A DNA stretch of 64,000 bases from an uncultured Kiritimatiellota bacterium (GTDB lineage: Bacteria; Verrucomicrobiota; Kiritimatiellia; RFP12; UBA1067): the NCBI GenBank assembly GCA_934643865.1, contig CAKUCX010000007.1:1-64000 (forward strand), written 5' to 3'. Position numbers and translations under genes: made by a program. Below are positions 34,819 to 42,071 of the stretch, piece by piece. How positions within the stretch are numbered: the first letter of the stretch is position 1; each line of letters opens with the position of its first letter. Below the pieces are notes generated by a model that ran no database searches, was not told the DNA's origin, and worked only from the letters and a program-made list of their open reading frames with translations.

Positions 34819-35280
34819 ATGGCCAATGCATTTCGTTTCAGGACGGCGGGGGCGGACGACCGGGACGCCTTTCTCGACATGAGCCGCGAGTTCTACGCAT
34901 CCGATGCGGTCCTTCACGATGTCGATCCCGCCTTTCACGAAAAGGCGTTCGCCGAATTGCTCCGCTCCGGCACGTACCTCACGTGTTACATCTTCACATG
35001 CGGAAACCAGACGGCAGGGTACGCGCTCCTGAGCAAGATGTTCTCGCGGGAGTTCGGCGGCATGGTCGTCTGGATCGAAGAGGCCTACGTCCGCCCGGCC
35101 TTTCAGGGACGCGGCGTCGGCGGAACCTTCTTCCGGTGGCTGCGCGAGAACGTCCCGGCCGCCGCCTACCGCCTAGAAGTCGAACCGTCGAACGTGCGTG
35201 CGCGCCGTCTCTACACGCGCCTCGGCTTCTCCGAACTGCCGTACGTCCAGATGGTCATCCGGGGGCAAGGCGGCGCCTAG
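34819..35280 (+). CDS. GNAT family N-acetyltransferase
   Basis: A 153-residue acetyltransferase with motif A (IEEAYVRPAFQGRGVGGTFFRWL), in which QGRGVG binds acetyl-CoA, and the C-terminal VEPSNVRARRLYTRLGF. The acceptor may be a protein, an amine or an antibiotic. It is a lone plus-strand gene with its own AT-rich promoter among minus-strand genes, which could mean recent acquisition. Confidence 0.9.
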   Translation: MANAFRFRTAGADDRDAFLDMSREFYASDAVLHDVDPAFHEKAFAELLRSGTYLTCYIFTCGNQTAGYALLSKMFSREFGGMVVWIEEAYVRPAFQGRGVGGTFFRWLRENVPAAAYRLEVEPSNVRARRLYTRLGFSELPYVQMVIRGQGGA

Positions 35281-35365
35281 CGCCTCGTTGACACAAGGAG
35301 ACCCTCTCTTTTATCTCATTTGAGCGACCACGGCAAAACGCGGGATTCCGCAGTGGCGGTTTTCA

Positions 35366-35391
35366 CGCAGAGGCCGCAGAGACCGCAGAGG
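35366..35391. repeat. Three tandem CGCAGAGRC units followed by a C-tract
   Basis: Units at 35366, 35375 and 35384 share the 9-base pattern CGCAGAGRC (the last incomplete). A run of 10 C lies at 35397-35406. The stretch 35281-35459 between GNAT and hisF holds this repeat and no gene that I can see. Confidence 0.6.
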
Positions 35392-35459
35392 TCCAGCCCC
35401 CCCCCCTCCCACCCCGGAGCGTTACTGTACAAATCTTGGGTGGACGAGAGTCCCTGCGG

Positions 35460-36230
35460 CTACCACGTCATGCGCGTGGGCACGCCGGCCGCGTGCAAGG
35501 CGGTCTTGATCTGGGCGATCGTGTAGTCGCCGAAATGGATCATGCCCGCGACGATGGCCGCGTCGGCCTGCGCCTCGCGGAAGACCGTCACGAGGTGTTC
35601 GGGGCGTCCGGCGCCGCCGGAGGCGACGACGGGCACGGGGACTGCCTCGGCGATGCGGCGCGTGAGGGCGAGTTCGAAGCCGTCGCGCGTCCCGTCCGCG
35701 TCGACGGAGTTGACGACGATCTCGCCCGCGCCGAGGTCGGCCGCGCGCTTCGCCCACTCCACAGCGTCCATGCCCGTGAACTCGCGGAAACCGCGCGTCG
35801 TGATCTCGTAGCCGCTCGGGCAGCGCACGCTCCGCACGGGGTCCATGCCGAGGACGATGCACTGCGCGCCGAACGCCTTCGCGCCGTCGGCGACGATTTG
35901 GGGATTCCGCACGGCGAGGGAGTTGACGGAAACCTTCTCCGCGCCGGCGAGAATCACGCGCTCCATGTCCGCCAGGGACGAAATGCCTCCGCCCACGGCG
36001 AACGGGATGCGCACCGCACGCGCCACAGCCTCGACCATGCCGAGGTCGATCGGACGATGCTCGGCGGACGCCGTGATGTCGTAGAACACGAGTTCGTCCG
36101 CCCCGCCCTCGGAGTAGGCGACGGCCATTTCCACCGGATCGCCGAGGTCGACGTTGTTCTTGAACTTCACGCCCTTCGTGACGCGCCCGCCGCGCACGTC
36201 GAGGCACGGGATCACGCGCTTCGTCAGCAT
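35460..36230 (-). CDS. hisF: Imidazole glycerol phosphate synthase cyclase subunit
   Basis: TIM-barrel cyclase that joins the glutaminase HisH in histidine synthesis. Its 256 residues are the usual length. The catalytic Asp11 is in VIPCLDVRGGRV and the second Asp near residue 130 (GMDPVRS). Other marks are AVGGGISSL, VNSVDADGTRDGF and ASGGAGRPEHL. It overlaps hisH by 7 bases. Confidence 0.98.
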   Translation of the reverse strand: MLTKRVIPCLDVRGGRVTKGVKFKNNVDLGDPVEMAVAYSEGGADELVFYDITASAEHRPIDLGMVEAVARAVRIPFAVGGGISSLADMERVILAGAEKVSVNSLAVRNPQIVADGAKAFGAQCIVLGMDPVRSVRCPSGYEITTRGFREFTGMDAVEWAKRAADLGAGEIVVNSVDADGTRDGFELALTRRIAEAVPVPVVASGGAGRPEHLVTVFREAQADAAIVAGMIHFGDYTIAQIKTALHAAGVPTRMTW

Positions 36231-36805
36231 GACACGAACTCCTTCAGCAACTCCAGGCCGACGCGCCCCGACTTCTCGGGGTGGAACTGGTAGGCGACGA
36301 GCGCCCCCTTCGCGACGGCACTCGTGAACGTGACGCCCGCGTACGCCGTCGTCCCGACCGTGCAGGCACCCAGCTCGGCGTAGTAGGAATGGACGAAGTA
36401 GTACTCGGCGTCCTGCGCGGCGCCCGCGCGGCGGACCTGGTTCCAGCCGATCTCCGGCACCTTGAACCCCGGCACGTCGGGGAAGCGCCGCACGCGCCCC
36501 GGCAGGATGCCGAGCGTGTCGACGCCGCCATCCTCCTCGGAATGCTCGAAGAGGATCTGCATCCCCAGGCAGATGCCGAGGAACGGCCGCCCGGAGACGG
36601 CCGCGTCGCGCACCGCCGCCTCAAGGCCGAGGGCGCGGAGGTTCGCCATCGCGCTTCCCGCCGCGCCGACGCCCGGAAAGACGACCCGATCCGCCGCGCG
36701 GACGACGGCCGGGTCGCGCGTCACCTGCGCCTCGACGCCCAGCGCCGCGAACGCAAGGGAGACGCTCGTCAGGTTGCCCGCCTTGTAGTCAACGATTGCC
36801 AGCAT
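36224..36805 (-). CDS. hisH: Imidazole glycerol phosphate synthase glutaminase subunit
   Basis: Class I glutamine amidotransferase of 193 residues. The nucleophile Cys79 is in FLGICLGMQ and the His-Glu pair in YQFHPEKSG. PGVGAAG at residues 44-50 is the oxyanion-strand region. The ATG at 36805 starts the homology (MLAIVDYKAGNL); an upstream extension is rejected. It feeds ammonia to HisF encoded just downstream. Confidence 0.97.
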   Translation of the reverse strand: MLAIVDYKAGNLTSVSLAFAALGVEAQVTRDPAVVRAADRVVFPGVGAAGSAMANLRALGLEAAVRDAAVSGRPFLGICLGMQILFEHSEEDGGVDTLGILPGRVRRFPDVPGFKVPEIGWNQVRRAGAAQDAEYYFVHSYYAELGACTVGTTAYAGVTFTSAVAKGALVAYQFHPEKSGRVGLELLKEFVSC

Positions 36806-36925
36806 GGTCTTTGTCCCGTTTGAAGTGGAAACCGCGACGAGGCGAATTGCCACGCCGCGCGGCAATGCGCCGCCGCGCCAGCCGAGCCGCCTGACACGGG
36901 CGCTACGCGCCCGAAGTGGGTGGGC

Positions 36926-37909
36926 CTAGCAGCGGCCCTTCGAGCGGAGGAACTGGAAGGACGGCTTGACGGCACCGTTCGGGTCGTCGAAGTGGCGCTC
37001 GCACTCGACGACGTACCACTCGACCTTGTCCTTGTCCGACGCGACGAAGAGGCGGTCCCACGGCACCGGCGTCGCACCCGGCTTGCCGGGCTGGCCGAGG
37101 ATGGCGTCGAACGACTTCACGTCCTTGCCCATGCCGTTCTCCTTCGCGTGGAGCGTCGGACTGCGGTGCGGGTACTTCACGTACTGCTCGCAGCAGTCGA
37201 CGCCCGCGCAGGTGGACCAGCCGACGTCCTGCTCCATGCAGACGTCCTGGCACGTGTTCGTGAAGAAGTAGTCCCAGAACGACGTGCCGTCCATCATCTT
37301 GATCCCATGCTCCCACGTGTGGTTGTGGAGGCCGATCTTGCAGCCCATCGTCTTCGCGACCACGGCCGCCTTGTTGTAGAGTTCGACGAGCTTCTTCGTG
37401 AAGGCGTCGATCTCCTTCGAGGGCTTGCAGGGCTCGCCGCCGCGGCCGGTGGACCAGGACGCGCCCGGGGGGATGTTGCCGCCGCCGGGGCAGATGATGA
37501 GCGTGTTGCCGTAGGCCGTCTCGAACTCGCAGGTCTTCTTGAGGACGTCCGCGTTGAACGTTCCCTTCTTCACGTCGAAGCCGTACTTGTCGTTCGAGAC
37601 GTGCGTGCCGCACACCTTGAGGCCGTTGTCCGCGAGCATCTTCTTGAGCTCGCAGGGCTTGAAGCCGTAGTAGCCGGCGAACTCGACGCCCTCGAAGCCG
37701 ATCGCGCGGACGTCCGCGAGGCCCTTTTCGAGGCCGACGCCCTTCGTCTTCAGCTTTTTGTTGCCGCCGATGTAGTCCTTCAGCGAGTAGAGCTGAAGCG
37801 CGACCTTGCCGTAGCGCGTGCCGCAGCAGGAGCTGCAGCAGCCCGGCGCGAGAAAGGCGGCGCCGGCAAGGGCCGAGGCGCCAAGGAAGTTTCTGCGTGT
37901 GATGTTCAT
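36926..37909 (-). CDS. Tat-exported xylose isomerase-like TIM-barrel protein
   Basis: A 327-residue sugar phosphate isomerase/epimerase-family protein (AP endonuclease 2 fold). The N-terminus is a twin-arginine signal, TRRNFLGASALAGAAFLAPG, followed by CCSSCC, so it may be a lipoprotein. Barrel features: VALQLYSLKDYI, GFEGVEFAGYYGF, GLHNHTWEH and a C-terminal VEWYVVECERHFDDP. It is rich in cysteine. Family members act on sugars or inositols, and secreted ones are frequent in Planctomycetes-Verrucomicrobia genomes. Substrate unknown. The ATG at 37909 follows AAAAGGAGA. Confidence 0.8.
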   Translation of the reverse strand: MNITRRNFLGASALAGAAFLAPGCCSSCCGTRYGKVALQLYSLKDYIGGNKKLKTKGVGLEKGLADVRAIGFEGVEFAGYYGFKPCELKKMLADNGLKVCGTHVSNDKYGFDVKKGTFNADVLKKTCEFETAYGNTLIICPGGGNIPPGASWSTGRGGEPCKPSKEIDAFTKKLVELYNKAAVVAKTMGCKIGLHNHTWEHGIKMMDGTSFWDYFFTNTCQDVCMEQDVGWSTCAGVDCCEQYVKYPHRSPTLHAKENGMGKDVKSFDAILGQPGKPGATPVPWDRLFVASDKDKVEWYVVECERHFDDPNGAVKPSFQFLRSKGRC

Positions 37910-37932
37910 GTTGTTCTCCTTTTGGATGGGGT

Positions 37933-37938
37933 AGTCTA
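37933..37938 (-). promoter_or_regulatory. Extended -10 promoter of the TIM-barrel gene
   Basis: TAGACT on the minus strand preceded by TGTGG, about 23 bases before the ATG, with the ribosome site AAAAGGAGA in between. Confidence 0.45.
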
Positions 37939-37989
37939 CCACATCTGCGGCCCGCCGTCACCTGTCCGAACGGCCCAAAGCGGGAAAGC

Positions 37990-38027
37990 GAAGCCTCCGC
38001 GCCGCCCGGAGGCGGCGCGGAGGCTTC
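37990..38027 (-). terminator. Strong terminator after rplI
   Basis: Minus strand: a perfect 17-bp stem, GAAGCCTCCGCGCCGCC, with TCCG loop, closing 23 bases after the rplI stop and followed by GCTTTCCC. It ends the prs-rplI operon. Confidence 0.85.
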
Positions 38028-38050
38028 ATCCGCCGGCGTGCGCCGGCCCG

Positions 38051-38515
38051 CTACGCCTGCTGCGCGGAGGCGTCGACGATCCACACCTTGAAGGGGACCG
38101 CCACGCCCTCGCCGAGGTCGATCTTGGCCTCGTAGGTGCCGACCTCCCTGAGCTGGTCGGGGAGGTCGAGCTGTCCGCGCTCGAACTTCACGCCGCGATC
38201 GGCCTCGATCGCGTCGAGGATGTCCGTCGCCTTCACGCCGCCGTACAGCTTCGTGCCGTCGATCGTCTGGGCGTTCACCGTCACGGAGAGGCCCGTGAGC
38301 TTCGCGGCGAGGGCTTCGGCGGCCGCCTTGCGCGCCTTGCGCTCGGCGGCGCGCTGCGCCTCCAGCTTCGCGAGGCGGCGCTTCGACGCCTCCGTCACCG
38401 GGGCCGCAAGGCCCTGCGGCAGCAACATGTTGCGCGCGTAGCCGGGGGCGACCTTGACGATCGCGCCGGCCTTGCCGAGGTACTTCACATCGGCCATCAG
38501 CATCACTTCGGTCAT
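38051..38515 (-). CDS. rplI: 50S ribosomal protein L9
   Basis: L9, 154 residues. The N-terminal domain is unmistakable (VKYLGKAGAIVKVAPGYARN, LLPQGLA), followed by a long charged helix (about 43-70) and the C-terminal domain (VNAQTIDGTKLYGGVKATDI). It is the last gene of the operon and is followed by a strong terminator. Confidence 0.97.
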   Translation of the reverse strand: MTEVMLMADVKYLGKAGAIVKVAPGYARNMLLPQGLAAPVTEASKRRLAKLEAQRAAERKARKAAAEALAAKLTGLSVTVNAQTIDGTKLYGGVKATDILDAIEADRGVKFERGQLDLPDQLREVGTYEAKIDLGEGVAVPFKVWIVDASAQQA

Positions 38516-38531
38516 GTCATGCGCTCCTTTC

Positions 38532-38774
38532 TCAGGCCATGAGGCCCATGTTGCGTGCGCGGCGCACGCCCTTCTTGATCTGGCGCTGCTGCATCGCCGT
38601 CACGCCCGTCACGCGGGCCGGGATGATCTTGCCGTATTCGGTCACGTAGCGCTTGAGGACCTCGATGTCGGTGAGGTCGATCTTGTCGTTCGCGGGAATC
38701 GCGGGGCGGCGGCGGGAGGTGAACTCGCCGCGCTCTTCGCGGTTCGAACGCTCGCTTTTCTTCTGGTAGGCCAT
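38532..38774 (-). CDS. rpsR: 30S ribosomal protein S18
   Basis: S18 of 80 residues: IDLTDIEVLKRYVTEYGKI, PARVTGVTAMQQRQIKKGV and RRARNMGLMA at the end. It partners S6, encoded upstream in the same operon. The N-terminal extension is basic and Glu-rich. Confidence 0.97.
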   Translation of the reverse strand: MAYQKKSERSNREERGEFTSRRRPAIPANDKIDLTDIEVLKRYVTEYGKIIPARVTGVTAMQQRQIKKGVRRARNMGLMA

Positions 38775-38803
38775 TGTCTGACTTCCTTGTTTTTGATTGT
38801 CTT

Positions 38804-39208
38804 CTAAAACGGCAGAGGCGCTTCGTCGTCGCCGACGACGGCGATCGGCTCGCCCGTGAGCCGGCTCTGGTTGGGGGCCGGCAGGGGCAGGAACTTCACG
38901 GTCATGGCGCGCACCTTCAGCTTCTGGAGCTTCTGCCCGTCCTTCTCCCACGTGTCCATCTGGAGTCGCCCCTCCACGAGGACCGAGCGGCCCTTGCGGA
39001 GGTACTGCCCACACAGCTCGGCGAGCTTCTCCCACGCGTCGACGTCGACGAACGTGGGGATGTCCACCATGTTGCCGTTGCGGTCCCGCCGGCGCTCGTT
39101 GAGCGCAAGGGCGAAGCGGCACACCTTCACGGCGTTCGCCCCGACCGTGCGGACCTCGGGGTCGCGCGTCAGGTTGCCCATCAGGATGACTTTGTTGAAG
39201 GACGGCAT
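38804..39208 (-). CDS. ssb: Single-stranded DNA-binding protein
   Basis: A 134-residue SSB. OB-fold features: MPSFNKVILMGNLTRDPEVR, FALALNER, DVDAWEKLAELC and KGRSVLVEGRL. The C-terminal tip is DDEAPLPF, like the acidic DDDIPF tail that recruits partner proteins. It sits between rpsF and rpsR, a common arrangement. The linker is short. Confidence 0.96.
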   Translation of the reverse strand: MPSFNKVILMGNLTRDPEVRTVGANAVKVCRFALALNERRRDRNGNMVDIPTFVDVDAWEKLAELCGQYLRKGRSVLVEGRLQMDTWEKDGQKLQKLKVRAMTVKFLPLPAPNQSRLTGEPIAVVGDDEAPLPF

Positions 39209-39229
39209 GGCTGCCTCCGCCGCGTCTCG

Positions 39230-39625
39230 TTATTCGGCCGCGGCCGCCTCGGCGGCCGCCGCTTCGGCTTCCTTCTGGGCCTTGATCGCCTCGCGCTTCG
39301 CGGCCGCTTCGCGCTGGGCGGCGAGCACCGCCTCGCGGCGCTCGTCGACGGCCAGGATCTGCACGCGGAAGACCTCTTCCACGAGGCGGTAGCGGTTGAC
39401 GAGCTCGCTCACCTTCGCGGGGTCGAACTCGAAGCGGACGAGCACGTACACGCCGTTCTCGCGCTTGTGCATCGGGTGCGCGAACGCGCGCTTGCCGAGC
39501 ACTTCCTGGGTGAGGACGCTGCCGCCGAGGCGCGTCACTTCCGCAAGCGCCTTCTGGATCTGCGCGTCCAGCACGTCGTCCTTCGCCTGTCCGGCGAAGA
39601 TGTAGAGACCATCGTACTTCTTCAT
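39230..39625 (-). CDS. rpsF: 30S ribosomal protein S6
   Basis: S6 of 131 residues: YDGLYIFAGQ start, GGSVLTQEVLGKRAFAHPM and GVYVLVRFEFDP. The tail from about residue 100 is Ala/Glu-rich, longer than in E. coli. The start overlaps the pth stop by 4 bases. Confidence 0.96.
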   Translation of the reverse strand: MKKYDGLYIFAGQAKDDVLDAQIQKALAEVTRLGGSVLTQEVLGKRAFAHPMHKRENGVYVLVRFEFDPAKVSELVNRYRLVEEVFRVQILAVDERREAVLAAQREAAAKREAIKAQKEAEAAAAEAAAAE

Positions 39626-40233
39626 GTGTCGTTTTCCTTCCCGGCGGCGGACGTCGCCGTCCAGCCGTTGTACCGGTTCATCGCGATTTCAGGACTTTCC
39701 AGCTCGATCGCCCCGATTGCCTTGACCGCCTCCGCCACCACTTCGTCCATGACCTTCCGGTCATCCGGCGCGAACCTGCCGAGCACGTGCCCGACCACGT
39801 TCGCGCGGTTCCGCGCGTCGCGGCCGACGCCGAGGCGCAGCCGGAGGAAGTCCGGCGAGCCCGTGCGCTCGATCACGCTCTTCAGGCCGTTGTGGCCGCC
39901 CGCCGAGCCGCCCCTGCGGATGCGCATCCGCCCCACGGGGAGGTCGATGTCGTCCGAGACGACGAGCAGGTCTTCCGCCACCTTGGCGTTGTGGTACTTC
40001 ACCACGGGCGCGACGCAGTTTCCGCTCAGGTTCATGAACGTCATGGGCTTCACCAGCATGACCTTCACGGCGCCGAGCATCCCCGTCGCGAGTTCCCCGT
40101 TGAACGAGGACGAGTTCTTCCAGGACGCGCCGATCTCGCGCGCCAGCGCCTCCACGACCTCGAAGCCGATGGAGTGCGGCGTGTTCGCGTAGTCCGCGCC
40201 CGGATTCCCCAGTCCAGCGATTACCTTCATCAA
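39622..40233 (-). CDS. pth: Peptidyl-tRNA hydrolase
   Basis: Recycles peptidyl-tRNA released from stalled ribosomes. The 203-residue product has the GLGNPGADYANTPHSIGF start (Asn10, catalytic His20), KPMTFMNLSG, the DDIDLPVGRMRIRRGGSAGGHNGL block with the catalytic Asp, and RLRLGVGR. It lies 18 bases after rplY. Confidence 0.97.
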   Translation of the reverse strand: MMKVIAGLGNPGADYANTPHSIGFEVVEALAREIGASWKNSSSFNGELATGMLGAVKVMLVKPMTFMNLSGNCVAPVVKYHNAKVAEDLLVVSDDIDLPVGRMRIRRGGSAGGHNGLKSVIERTGSPDFLRLRLGVGRDARNRANVVGHVLGRFAPDDRKVMDEVVAEAVKAIGAIELESPEIAMNRYNGWTATSAAGKENDT

Positions 40234-40251
40234 GACACCGGAGCGGCGGAA

Positions 40252-40920
40252 TTACTTCTTGGCCTCCGCCTTGGCGGCGTCGGCGTCTTCCTTGCCCTTC
40301 TTGATCACCTCGGGCGACTTCTCCTCGCCGGCCGCCGCGCCCAGCGCCGCCGCGTCCGCGCCGTCCGGCGCCTTGACGACGGCCACGGCGAGTTCGCCGC
40401 GCGTCACGAGCGTCTGCTTGTCGCCGAGCTGCAGGTCGCGCACGAAGAACGTCTGGTCCAGGCCGAGCTTCGAGACGTCGACCTCGAACTTCTCGGCGAT
40501 GTCCGTCGGCAGGCACTCGACCTCGACCTTGCGCAGCACCTGCTCCAGCACGCCGCCGCCGAGCTTCACGCCCACCGCCTCGCCGACGAGGTAGAGCGGC
40601 ACCGTCACGCGCACCTTCTGCGAGAGCGACACCTCGCTGAAATCCACATGGATCGGGGTGCCCGCCAGCACGTCGTTCTGCATCTCGCGCAGGAGCGCCG
40701 GCACCTCGGTCCCGTCCACGTCCAGCGTGACGAGGAGCTGCTTGCCGCTCCGGCCGCGCATGGCCATCATGAACTCGTGGGCGTCGAACTTGATGAGCTT
40801 CGTCCCGCCCTTGTTCATGCTCATCACCGAGGCGGGCACCTGCCCGCTGCGGCGAAGGCGGCGCACCGCGCTCGTACCCTGTTCGGTACGCACGGACGCC
40901 TTGATCTTGATCTGATCCAT
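40252..40920 (-). CDS. rplY: 50S ribosomal protein L25 (TL5/CTC form)
   Basis: 5S rRNA-binding protein of 222 residues, the long CTC type with a second domain. Seen: VRTEQGTSAVRRLRRSGQVPA, MQNDVLAGTPIHVDFSEVS, VPLYLVGEAVG and VECLPTDIAEKFEVDVS. The C-terminal tail is Ala/Lys/Glu-rich. The ATG at 40920 follows a short leader from a promoter at 40990. Confidence 0.95.
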   Translation of the reverse strand: MDQIKIKASVRTEQGTSAVRRLRRSGQVPASVMSMNKGGTKLIKFDAHEFMMAMRGRSGKQLLVTLDVDGTEVPALLREMQNDVLAGTPIHVDFSEVSLSQKVRVTVPLYLVGEAVGVKLGGGVLEQVLRKVEVECLPTDIAEKFEVDVSKLGLDQTFFVRDLQLGDKQTLVTRGELAVAVVKAPDGADAAALGAAAGEEKSPEVIKKGKEDADAAKAEAKK

Positions 40921-40989
40921 TCGTCTTCCCTTGTGTTGTCCCCGCCTGCTCTCACGCACGCGCGCTACCCTCGGCGGTCAAAATTGGAT

Positions 40990-40995
40990 AGTATA
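40990..40995 (-). promoter_or_regulatory. Extended -10 promoter upstream of rplY
   Basis: TATACT on the minus strand preceded by TGTGC, 70 bases before the rplY start and within 20 bases of the prs stop. It gives rplY-pth-rpsF-ssb-rpsR-rplI their own start in addition to read-through from prs. Confidence 0.5.
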
Positions 40996-41007
40996 GCACA
41001 AAAACGG

Positions 41008-41979
41008 TCACTCGTGGTTGAAGAGGTCGTTGATGCTCTGGTTCGAGTGGATGCGCTTGATGGCCTCGCCGATGAGGGGGGCGACGCTCAGCACCGTGAG
41101 CTTGAAGGGGAGCTTCGAGGGGTCGAAGCCCGTGCGGAGCGGGATCGTGTCCGTCACGACGAGCTCGTCGAGCTGGGTCTCGCCCATCAGGCGCTCCACG
41201 CCCTTCGGCGTGAGCGGGAAGTGCGAGACGAACGCATGGACGCTCTTCGCGCCGTTGTCGCGGCACATCTTCGCGGCCGCGCTCAGCGTGCCGCCCGTCG
41301 CCGTCATGTCGTCCACCATGATGACGTCGCAGCCCTTGACGTCGCCGACGACGCTGAAGGCGTCGACCGTCGAGTCGCCCGTGCGCTGCTTGGCGACGAT
41401 CGCGAGGCCCGTGCCCAGCTTGCGGCTGTAGCCGTAGGCCGTCTTCGCGCCGCCGGCGTCCGGGGAGACGACGATGGGCTTCGCGAGGTGCATGTCGCGG
41501 ATGTACTTGAGGATCACCGGCTCCGCGTGCAGCTGGTCGAGCGGGATGTTGAAGAAGCCCTGGATCTGGTTCGCGTGCAGGTCGAGCGTGAGCACGCGGT
41601 CGGCGCCGGCCGCCGTGAGCAGATTCGCGACGAGGCGCGCCGTGATCGGCACGCGCGGCTGGTCCTTGCGGTCCTGGCGCGCGTAGCCGTAGTAGGGGAC
41701 GACGGCCGTGATGCGCGCCGCGCTGCCGCGCTTGAGCGCGTCCATGATGATGAAGAGCTCCATGTACGCCTCGTTCGGCGACGGGCTGCCGCTCTGGATC
41801 ACGAACACATCGCGGCCGCGCACGCCCTCCTGCACCTGGCAGAACGTCTCGCCGTCGGGGAAACGCCGGATGTCGATCTTGTTGAGGGGCTTGCCCAGAT
41901 AGGCGGCCACCTTCTCGGCGAGCGGCAGGTTCGCCGTTCCCGAAAACACCATGAATCCGTTCTGATCCTGTTCCGACAT
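41008..41979 (-). CDS. prs: Ribose-phosphate pyrophosphokinase
   Basis: Makes PRPP from ribose-5-phosphate and ATP. The 323-residue enzyme has FPDGETFCQV, the ATP-flag region AVVPYYGYARQDRKDQPR, VLTLDLHANQIQGFF and the PRPP-binding loop VMVDDMTATGGTL. It heads the cluster with rplY and pth, a frequent order. The ATG at 41979 has GGAGAAGGA upstream. Confidence 0.98.
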   Translation of the reverse strand: MSEQDQNGFMVFSGTANLPLAEKVAAYLGKPLNKIDIRRFPDGETFCQVQEGVRGRDVFVIQSGSPSPNEAYMELFIIMDALKRGSAARITAVVPYYGYARQDRKDQPRVPITARLVANLLTAAGADRVLTLDLHANQIQGFFNIPLDQLHAEPVILKYIRDMHLAKPIVVSPDAGGAKTAYGYSRKLGTGLAIVAKQRTGDSTVDAFSVVGDVKGCDVIMVDDMTATGGTLSAAAKMCRDNGAKSVHAFVSHFPLTPKGVERLMGETQLDELVVTDTIPLRTGFDPSKLPFKLTVLSVAPLIGEAIKRIHSNQSINDLFNHE

Positions 41980-42037
41980 GTTCCTTCTCCAGTGGTTGAC
42001 CCCCCAAGACCCACATGGATCTCAAAAAGGGGTACTT

Positions 42038-42043
42038 AGTATA
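42038..42043 (-). promoter_or_regulatory. Extended -10 promoter of prs
   Basis: TATACT on the minus strand preceded by TTTGC, about 60 bases upstream of the prs ATG. No good -35. Confidence 0.45.
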
Positions 42044-42071
42044 GCAAATCTCCGCCGAACGGGTGCCGCCC

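Noticed and set aside
35366..35391. CGCAGAGRC units as a CRISPR array
   Set aside because: Units are 9 bases, directly tandem and without spacers, and no cas genes are near.
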